Assembly (NCBI GenBank): GCA_003538495.1
Contig: DPSD01000535.1
Coordinates: 1 to 6,612 of the forward strand
Source of the DNA: Accumulibacter sp.
GTDB taxonomy: Bacteria; Pseudomonadota; Gammaproteobacteria; Burkholderiales; Rhodocyclaceae
Length of the DNA: 6,612 nucleotides
Reading direction: 5' to 3'
Position 1 is the first letter of the stretch. Each line of letters begins with the position of its first letter. The notes below the pieces were generated by a model. It searched no databases, had not been told where the DNA came from, and saw only the letters and a list, made by a program, of their open reading frames with translations. The position numbers and the translations under genes were made by a program. This document shows positions 1 to 4,923 of this stretch, piece by piece.

Positions 1-53
1 CTATATTGGTGTGGAATACGCACCCGAGCCCATCCTCACAACTTAGCACATGG

Positions 54-374
54 TCATGTCCGCTTGTAGGCATGAGATCGGTGGGGTTTGGGCTGGGGCT
101 TTCGAGGCCGCGAGCGATGGGGAACGAGCTTCTGAAGGTTCAAAGCGAGCTCTTCAAGCAGCGACTTGAGGCGACGTGGGGTAGTGGCGGCGGCGAGCAA
201 CCAGCGGCCGATCTGCCGCTTGATCTTGTCGAACGCCAGGGTTCGGTTGATCTTGTAGGGCGAATCCGGGTCGATGAGCGCGTTGGTGGCGACATAGGTG
301 GCGAGCGCATTGAGGTTGTCAAAGACCGCCTTGGCCCCGAAATCCTGACGCGCTGCGTGCCAGGACAGGCCCGA
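54..374 (-). pseudogene. IS4-type transposase, C-terminal fragment
   Basis: This is the last ~107 residues of a DDE transposase, resembling the C-terminal tail of IS4-type elements. The supporting stretches are SGLSWHAARQDFGAKAVFDNLNALA, quoted here as SGLSWHAARQDFGAK followed by VFDNLNALA, then YKINRTLAFDKIKRQIGRWLL, seen as YKINRTLAFDKIK and QIGRWLL. A basic, proline-rich tail ends at a TGA (54-56). The catalytic DDE core is missing. The frame stays open upstream to an ATG at 408-410, but the first dozen residues (MTDSLLTGHGG) do not look like the family, so the break lies near 375. The fragment cannot transpose. The element's end should lie within bases 1-53 or just left of the window; I could not identify its terminal inverted repeat. 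The family call comes from remembered motifs and the exact IS is unknown. Confidence 0.7.
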
Positions 375-566
375 GGTACCGCCGTGGCCAGTCAACAGGG
401 AATCGGTCATGTCACCTTTCAGCCTGAAAGTGTGGCCGGGCCGCAGCCCATTCGGTTCGTTCCTCGCTGATTCAAGCTGTCTCGCCTCGCTTCGCCTGTT
501 CAGACGCCTGGCACCAAAAAAGGCGAGGCTGCGCGCCCCTTGATTCCCTTTGGGTTACCTCGCAAG
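375..566. other. Junction between the IS4-type and DUF499 relics
   Basis: I see no convincing gene here. The stretch joins two unrelated gene remnants facing opposite ways. It contains an imperfect inverted repeat, GCCTCGC near 484-490 and GCGAGGC near 523-529, separated by about 32 bases. A run of six A's at 516-521 lies inside the second half, so minus-strand RNA would carry a U-run there. The stem before that U-run is only about 4 bp, which is too weak to call a terminator. Confidence 0.4.
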
Positions 567-830
567 GGCGACTTCGCGCGCATTCATCCGATGCCGGCGA
601 TCGGCGCCGACGTGCCGGACGACCTGGATGCGAGGCTGGTCGTGCTCGGCGTCAATCATCCGTACAGCAAGGAAGGCAACAGCGCCGGCGAGCTTGCCGC
701 GCGGGCAATTATCGAATCGCGTGGCAATGCGCCCCGACTGTACCGGAATACGCTGGTTTTCCTGGCGGCGGACAGGACACGCTTGCAGGACCTCGACGAG
801 GTGGCGCGCAAGTCAACCTGGGCGGCTTGA
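567..830 (+). pseudogene. DUF499 (anti-phage-associated ATPase) fragment
   Basis: About 87 residues resemble an internal part of the large DUF499 proteins, ATPases of roughly 1000 residues found beside DUF1156 methylase, DUF3780 and helicase genes in anti-phage or restriction islands. Visible pieces, in order, are ADVPDDLDARLVVLGVNHPY, then SAGELAARAIIESRGNAPRL, then YRNTLVFLAADRTRLQDLDE. Intact members continue with a conserved LAW-type segment. Here the match stops at about 806 and the frame ends in KSTWAA and TGA (828-830). The open frame extends left to 471 and a TTG occurs at 540, but those residues are not family-like. Both the P-loop region and the C-terminal part are absent, so no function is expected. 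The family call is from memory and would need a profile search. Confidence 0.6.
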
Positions 831-870
831 TGTTCGACGGCTCGCGGTAACTCCTGCCAGAGCAGCAGCC

Positions 871-906
871 CACCAAACCGGTCGCGCGCCGGGTTTTTCT
901 TTGGTG
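871..906 (+). terminator. Terminator-like hairpin after the DUF499 relic
   Basis: AAACCGG (875-881) can pair with CCGGGTTT (889-896) with one bulged G, over a TCGCGCG-type loop. It is followed by TTTTTCTTT (892-902), a fair U-run for plus-strand RNA. A second outer pairing, CACCAAA (871-877) with TTTGGTG (900-906), makes the element nearly symmetric and would compete with the U-run. It may be the original 3' end of the operon whose DUF499 gene is now a remnant. No intact gene lies directly upstream. Confidence 0.45.
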
Positions 907-954
907 CGGGGAAGGGCATAGTGGCAGCTTTTCAGGGGCAGCCTCGTCTGGAGT

Positions 955-975
955 GGGGTAACTCTCGGGGTAACT
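955..975. repeat. 9-bp direct repeat, 12-bp period
   Basis: GGGGTAACT occurs twice, separated by CTC. It lies in the non-coding stretch between the DUF499 and IS630 relics. Its role is unknown. It could be a binding or recombination site, or chance. Confidence 0.6.
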
Positions 976-1166
976 TGAAAATGCCATACGCTTGAAGCGC
1001 CTTCTTGCAAGGATTGCGGCTGTCTATTTCAGTCCCTTCCCGGCACCGAAAACCAGTCCGAGGTAGTGCGCGAAAGGCTATCAATCCAAGAGGAAACAGG
1101 GTTTATGGCTTTATTGTTGTCCCCCCAAGGCCTGGTTACTTCTTGCGCCATGGAGGTATTTTGGGG

Positions 1167-1193
1167 TGTCATGGCGGGGTATGTTGTCATGGC
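1167..1193. repeat. 9-bp direct repeat, 18-bp period
   Basis: TGTCATGGC occurs twice with starts 18 bases apart, just outside the recognisable part of the IS630-type relic. It could be a remnant of an element end or a chance repeat. Confidence 0.6.
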
Positions 1194-1221
1194 AAGGTTG
1201 AAGAGACCCCCATGCCTCTGA

Positions 1222-1356
1222 CCGATACCTGGGCAGTGCCGAAATCGACCACAGTTCGGCCGCCAGTCCAGGATCCTTCGGCGTGGTGCCGGCCATGCTG
1301 ACCACCCGGACTTTGGCCTCGGCGTCCTGCGGGCGGTGGCAGGCATCCTTGAGTCC
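1222..1356 (-). pseudogene. IS630-type transposase, decayed N-terminal fragment
   Basis: About 45 residues on the minus strand resemble the helix-turn-helix/linker part of IS630-type transposases. The stretch GLKDACHRPQDAEAKVRVVS followed by MAGTTPKDPGLAAELWSIS matches the usual pattern of a GLxDAPRPGRP-like linker, then a VVSxACTKPKDLGLAAELWTLSAL-like helix. The frame is open on both sides but the similarity fades beyond about 1356 and 1222. The N-terminal HTH start and the whole catalytic DDE domain are missing. It lies about 110 bases past the 3' end of sulP, on the same strand. The match is short and from memory, so confidence is moderate. Confidence 0.5.
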
Positions 1357-1465
1357 GGCGCCGTGCACGATCACCCCGATCAAGACGTCGGTAAGAATCA
1401 TGGCGACTACCGGCCAGCTGGTCGGTGTCTTGCCCGAACGATCGATCAGGCCTGGCTTCAGTTTC

Positions 1466-3259
1466 TCAGGAACTGGAGGGCTTTTTCTTCCACTCCACCA
1501 CCACGTCCGGATAGAATTTGAGGTAGGTGTTCACCGCTTCGCCGATGGTCGGAAAGAAGACTTCCGCGCCGAGCCGCGAAAAGAGCCCGAAGCGCTTGAG
1601 CTTGTCCTGCACGGGATCCTTCATCTCGGCGAAGCACAGCTCGATGCCGGCCGCCTGCAGGGTCTCGTCGAGCTTGGCGACGATGTCGGCGGCGGTGACG
1701 TCCACGCTGGTGACCGGTTCCGCGGTAATCACCAGCCAGCGTACCGGCGTCGGCGAGGCGGCCACGGCGTCGAGGGCGCGCTCGTGGAACCACTCGGCAT
1801 TGGCGAAAAACAGCGGCGCTGCCCAGCGAAAGAGGACCAGGCCGGGAATCAGGCGGGCATCCGGGTAGCGCGAGATGTCGTGGTAGCCATTGATGCCCTT
1901 GACGCGGCCCAGTATCGCCGAGTCGGGACGCCAGCCATCCCAGAGGAACTCGATCACGGCCAGCAGGATCGCCAGGCCAATGCCGGGAATGGCGCCCAGA
2001 ACGACGACGCCGACGCAACAGGCCATCGAAAGCCAGAACTCCCAGCGCTGGATGCGGTAAATACGCCGCAGATCGGCGATCTCGAACAGGCCGATGGCGG
2101 CAGCGATCACCACCGCCCCAAGCGCGGTGTTCGGCAGGTGCTGCAGCAGGTTTGGCGCCACCAACAGCAGCAGGGCCACGGCCAGGGCGCCGACGACGCT
2201 GGTCAGCTGGGTGGTGGCGCCGGCGGCCTCCGCCACCGGGGTGCGCGATGAACTGCTGCTGATCGGAAACCCCTGGAAGAATCCGGCGGCCAGGTTGGCC
2301 ACGCCCAGCCCGACCATCTCCTGGTTCGGGTCCACGTGGCTGGCGGTCTTTTCGGCATAGGTGCGCGAGAGCACGCTGGTGTCGGCGAAAGAGACGATGG
2401 CGACGGCAAAGCCGCCCATCAGGACCGACGCGACATCGGCAGGCGTGATCCACGGGATGGCGAAGGCGGGCAAGCCCTGCGGCAGCGAACCGAGGACCGA
2501 CAGGCCGCGGGTGTCCAGTTCGAGCGTCGCGACGAGGACGGTCGCGCTGATCACGGCGATCAGTATCCCCGGAATGCGCTTGTTGCGTTTGAGCAGCATG
2601 ATCAGCGCCAGGGTGCCGCCGCCGACCAGCAGCGCGATCACGTTGGTCTTGCCAGCCAGCAGGGCCTGAACGAAGGCCCAGAGCTTGTGCAGCGGATCGT
2701 CGCCCTCGACCGAGAAACCGAAGAGCTTGGGCAGCTGGCTGATCAGCACCGTCAGCGCAATCCCGTTCATGTAGCCGTAGCGGATCGGCTTGGAGAGCAG
2801 TTCGGTGACGAAGCCCAGACGGGCGAAGCCTGCCAGGATGCAGAGAACCCCCGACACCACCGCCATCATGCTGGCCAGAGCGATGGCGCGCAGCGGGTCG
2901 CCGCCGGACAGCGGCAGGACGACGGCGAGGATCAAGGCGGCTAGCGAGGAATCCGGCCCAAGCACGAGAATTCGGCTCGGTCCGAACAGCGCATAGGCGA
3001 GCAGCGGGATGATCGTGGCGTAAAGGCCGTAGATGCCGGGCACGCCCGAGGCCACGGCGTAGGCAATGCCGACCGGCACCAGCATGGTGGTCAGCACCAG
3101 GCCGGCGGCGATGTCGTGGCGCAGCCAGGCCATCTCGTAATGACGCAGGGTGTAAAGGCCCGGCAGCCACCTCAACCAGCCCACCTGGTCGGCGGCTCCC
3201 TGTCGGGCGGCGATGCGGCCGGGTTCCGGACGAGGTTCGGCAGGATTCGATTCAGTCAT
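1466..3259 (-). CDS. SulP/SLC26 family anion transporter with STAS domain
   Basis: This 597-residue inner-membrane protein is expected to move an inorganic anion such as sulfate or bicarbonate. The substrate cannot be told from sequence. A soluble N-terminus (1-45) is followed by a hydrophobic transport core (about 48-440). SulP hallmarks there include VPGIYGLYA (73-81), LFGPSRILVLGPDSS (91-105) and GFPISSSSSRTPVAEAAG (330-347). A linker leads to a cytoplasmic STAS domain from about residue 465, with ITAEPVTSVDVTAAD (511-525) at its core, then a basic KKKPSSS end. Length is normal for a bacterial SulP. I chose the ATG at 3257-3259 because AGGAA lies about 8 bases upstream; an in-frame start at 3298 has no such support. 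No frameshift is seen. No terminator is evident before the IS630 relic downstream. No sulfate-assimilation or carbon-uptake genes are nearby to suggest a substrate. Confidence 0.93.
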   Translation of the reverse strand: MTESNPAEPRPEPGRIAARQGAADQVGWLRWLPGLYTLRHYEMAWLRHDIAAGLVLTTMLVPVGIAYAVASGVPGIYGLYATIIPLLAYALFGPSRILVLGPDSSLAALILAVVLPLSGGDPLRAIALASMMAVVSGVLCILAGFARLGFVTELLSKPIRYGYMNGIALTVLISQLPKLFGFSVEGDDPLHKLWAFVQALLAGKTNVIALLVGGGTLALIMLLKRNKRIPGILIAVISATVLVATLELDTRGLSVLGSLPQGLPAFAIPWITPADVASVLMGGFAVAIVSFADTSVLSRTYAEKTASHVDPNQEMVGLGVANLAAGFFQGFPISSSSSRTPVAEAAGATTQLTSVVGALAVALLLLVAPNLLQHLPNTALGAVVIAAAIGLFEIADLRRIYRIQRWEFWLSMACCVGVVVLGAIPGIGLAILLAVIEFLWDGWRPDSAILGRVKGINGYHDISRYPDARLIPGLVLFRWAAPLFFANAEWFHERALDAVAASPTPVRWLVITAEPVTSVDVTAADIVAKLDETLQAAGIELCFAEMKDPVQDKLKRFGLFSRLGAEVFFPTIGEAVNTYLKFYPDVVVEWKKKPSSS

Positions 3260-3554
3260 GTCGGCGGTTCCTGAGCAGCTGGGGCAGATCTGCCTCACCG
3301 CTTATCATCGCACATACGCGGCCGCGGGCAGAAAGCCAGGGAAGCCAGCGGGGACAATCGGCCAGCCGTTGGCCAGCCGTTGGCATGGTCGAAACGTTGC
3401 TTGTGCTTGTTCTTGAGCCGGTAGTCGGCACACTTGTCGACCGGCGCCCGTGCCTCTTGTGAGAGGCCTTGGCGGGTGGCGCTGCGGCGCATCCCCGTGG
3501 CCACATCGCTGACTTTAAGGCACGCCCGGGCCGCCGCTCGTCGTCCTCAGGTCG
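3260..3554. other. Gap between SEC-C gene and sulP
   Basis: These 295 bases hold no recognised gene. On the minus strand a frame of 69 residues runs from a GTG at 3504 to a stop at 3295, and its first two thirds (for example KCADYRLKNKHKQRFDHANG) read like plausible protein but match no family I know and have no clear ribosome site. An 11-bp tandem duplication (3361-3382) sits inside it. A perfect 6-bp hairpin, GCCTCT-TGTG-AGAGGC, lies at 3452-3467 with no U-run on either strand. The sulP promoter should be in here, but I see no convincing -35/-10 pair. Confidence 0.4.
3361..3382. repeat. 11-bp tandem duplication
   Basis: GCCAGCCGTTG occurs twice back to back, upstream of sulP. Because 11 is not a multiple of three, it would shift the frame of any coding sequence it interrupts. 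Confidence 0.8.
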
Positions 3555-4265
3555 TTACGTCGCGCCGCAGCATTTCTTGAATTTCCGGCCGCTGCCGCAG
3601 GGGCAGGGGTCGTTGCGACCGACCTTGGGGGCTTCGCGGCGGATGGTCCCGACGCTGCGTCTGGCGGTCCAGAAGCGGTAGATGTTGGCGACCACCTGCG
3701 GCAGTTTTTCCTCGCTTTCGAGCTGCAGGCGCCGCAGTTCCTCGCCCGAGAACCATTCTTCGCCGGCGGCACCGGCGGCTGCCTCGGCGTCGCCGGTGAG
3801 CAAGAACAGCGTGAATAGTTGCTCGTCGAGGTAACAGACGTCTTCGTTGTCTTGCTTGCCGTCTTCCGCGCCGAGTGCGGCGAACCAGTCTTCAGTCGCC
3901 GTGTCGATGCCGTGCAGGAAGCCCTGGCACCAGGCGACGTAGTCGTCGGCGCTGCTCTGGTCATCGTCGACCGGATAGAGCAGCAGTTCCGGCGGCTCGC
4001 CGCTCGCCAGTTCGTCCTGCAGTTCGGCGGCGAACACGCGCAGCAGGCCGGCGGCCTGGCGACCGTGTTCACTGGTGCCGATTTCGGCGCTGCCCAGCAC
4101 TTCGCCCAGCCACTGTTCCTCGGCCATCGGCCGCGGACCCGACAGCGCCGCGCACAGGTAGCCATGCGCTTCGTCGAGCCGCATCGCCTGGGCGAGCGCG
4201 GGGTCGCCGAGCAGACGTTCCAGGCGCAGGAGTTGGGGGCCGGCGAGGGCTGCGGGCGGACTCAC
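3555..4265 (-). CDS. UPF0149 (YecA/YgfB-like) protein with C-terminal SEC-C zinc motif
   Basis: The protein has 236 residues and is probably cytoplasmic. The UPF0149 part spans about residues 15-195, with [14 protein letters not shown] (31-44) and [12 protein letters not shown] (109-120) as family hallmarks. The last 22 residues form a SEC-C motif: [19 protein letters not shown] with cysteines 221, 223, 232 and 233, the zinc-binding motif also found at the SecA C-terminus. Length is close to E. coli YecA. Molecular function is not established; SEC-C motifs generally suggest ribosome or SecB-type contacts, but that is inference. The start is a GTG (4263-4265) with GGAG about 9 bases upstream, inside the end of queF, whose stop is 4 bases before this start. 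This suggests translational coupling. No terminator is visible after its TAA. Confidence 0.9.
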   Translation of the reverse strand: MSPPAALAGPQLLRLERLLGDPALAQAMRLDEAHGYLCAALSGPRPMAEEQWLGEVLGSAEIGTSEHGRQAAGLLRVFAAELQDELASGEPPELLLYPVDDDQSSADDYVAWCQGFLHGIDTATEDWFAALGAEDGKQDNEDVCYLDEQLFTLFLLTGDAEAAAGAAGEEWFSGEELRRLQLESEEKLPQVVANIYRFWTARRSVGTIRREAPKVGRNDPCPCGSGRKFKKCCGAT

Positions 4266-4269
4266 GATC

Positions 4270-4701
4270 TCAGTCTCCGGTATTCGATTGGCGGTCGAAG
4301 TCAGCCAGCCGGACCGTGGGTGTCGGCGTCCAGTCGGCTTGCCGGTGTTCGGCGACGATGGTGGTGAAAATCCCGCCGCGTACGTAGAAGCGGGCGGTCA
4401 GCTGCATGTAGCGCGGCTGCGTGATGCGCGCCAGGTCATCGAGGATGCGGTTGGTGACGTCCTCGTGAAAACAGCCGACGTTGCGGAACGACCAGATGTA
4501 CAGCTTCAGGCTCTTCAGTTCGACGCAGTTCCGGTCGGGTATGTAATCGAGGATCAGCGTTGCGAAATCGGGTTGCCCGGTCTTCGGGCACAGGCAGGTG
4601 AATTCGGGGATCTCCATGTGGATACGAAAATCCCGCTGCGGCGCCGGGTTGGGAAAAGTGGCCAGGGCTGTGGCCTGGGCTTCGGCCGGTGGTGCGCTCA
4701 T
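4270..4701 (-). CDS. queF: NADPH-dependent 7-cyano-7-deazaguanine reductase (preQ0 reductase)
   Basis: It reduces the nitrile of preQ0 to the amine of preQ1 with two NADPH, a step in making the tRNA base queuosine, in the cytoplasm. The protein has 143 residues and is the short single-module (B. subtilis-type) form rather than the long E. coli type. The catalytic stretch [15 protein letters not shown] (33-47) gives nucleophile Cys38 and Asp45. ELKSLKLY (61-68) is the QueF signature, and FHED (78-81) supplies the substrate-binding His79/Glu80. The spacing Cys-Asp (+7) and Cys-Glu (+42) matches the B. subtilis enzyme. I chose the ATG at 4699-4701, where the family-like length begins, with a weak GGAA site upstream; a start at 4752 would add 17 non-conserved residues. 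It is divergent from smc and is followed after 4 bases by the SEC-C gene. No other queuosine genes are in the window. Confidence 0.95.
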   Translation of the reverse strand: MSAPPAEAQATALATFPNPAPQRDFRIHMEIPEFTCLCPKTGQPDFATLILDYIPDRNCVELKSLKLYIWSFRNVGCFHEDVTNRILDDLARITQPRYMQLTARFYVRGGIFTTIVAEHRQADWTPTPTVRLADFDRQSNTGD

Positions 4702-4730
4702 GGTTGTTCCGGGTGGTGTTGCACAGTGGC

Positions 4731-4750
4731 GAGGGGTGGCGAGGGGTGGC
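4731..4750. repeat. 10-bp tandem repeat in queF leader
   Basis: GAGGGGTGGC occurs twice in tandem, preceded by a partial copy ending in GTGGC. If queF starts from the -10 at 4784-4789, the repeat is transcribed in its 5' untranslated region as two GCCACCCCTC units. It has no obvious fold with the queF start. Its role is unknown. Confidence 0.8.
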
Positions 4751-4779
4751 AAACCGGCAGGCGAATCGGGCAGGCAGGA

Positions 4780-4788
4780 TGCTATTAT
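4780..4788 (+). promoter_or_regulatory. Candidate extended -10 promoter for smc
   Basis: TGCTATTAT fits an extended -10 (TGn plus TATTAT, one mismatch to TATAAT). A start near 4795 would give a leader of about 130 bases before the smc ATG. No good -35 is seen at normal spacing, which an extended -10 can tolerate. Confidence 0.45.
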
Positions 4789-4789
4789 A
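4784..4789 (-). promoter_or_regulatory. Candidate -10 promoter for queF
   Basis: On the minus strand the bases read TATAAT, a perfect -10, overlapping the plus-strand element. A start near 4777 would leave about 75 bases before the queF ATG. No clear TTGACA-like -35 lies 17 bases upstream. Confidence 0.45.
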
Positions 4790-4923
4790 GGCGACCGTTT
4801 TTGTGCCCCGCCGGACTATTTGCTTGCCGCGAGCTTCCCGGGCGCGGGTGTCACTCGCGCGAGACAGGGCTTTTACCGATTTCTTCCAGCGCCGCCGCGT
4901 AGGCCGCGCACCCGTTCCAGCTC

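Larger units (their letters stand above)
831..1221. other. Non-coding stretch between two relics
   Basis: I found no credible gene in these ~390 bases. Short frames exist on both strands, but none has a recognisable motif or a good ribosome site. Besides the hairpin at 871-906, it holds two pairs of short direct repeats: GGGGTAACT at 955-963 and 967-975, and TGTCATGGC at 1167-1175 and 1185-1193. The rest looks like decayed sequence between mobile-element remnants. Confidence 0.5.

Noticed and set aside
6..470. A 154-codon plus-strand frame at the left edge
   Set aside because: It is the antisense of the transposase fragment, which carries the recognisable family motifs.
1018..1034. A tRNA T-arm-like stem (GGCTG/CAGTC with a 7-base loop)
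   Set aside because: The loop (TCTATTT) lacks the TTC start of a T-loop, and no acceptor or anticodon arm can be built around it.
1190..1222. A tiny frame starting MARLKRP, like some REP-associated transposases
   Set aside because: It ends after ten codons, and no further similarity follows in any frame.
1458..3170. A 570-codon open frame overlapping sulP on the same strand, and 322- and 202-codon frames on the opposite strand
   Set aside because: They are Arg/Ala/Gly/Gln-rich translations of GC-rich codons in the wrong frame. sulP itself has clear family motifs throughout.
3452..3467. The hairpin GCCTCT-TGTG-AGAGGC as a terminator for the SEC-C gene
   Set aside because: There is no U-run on either side, and the stem is only 6 bp.
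4702..4777. A preQ1 riboswitch in the queF leader
   Set aside because: There is no preQ1-type stem-loop with an A-rich tail. The leader is C-rich and lacks the conserved core.
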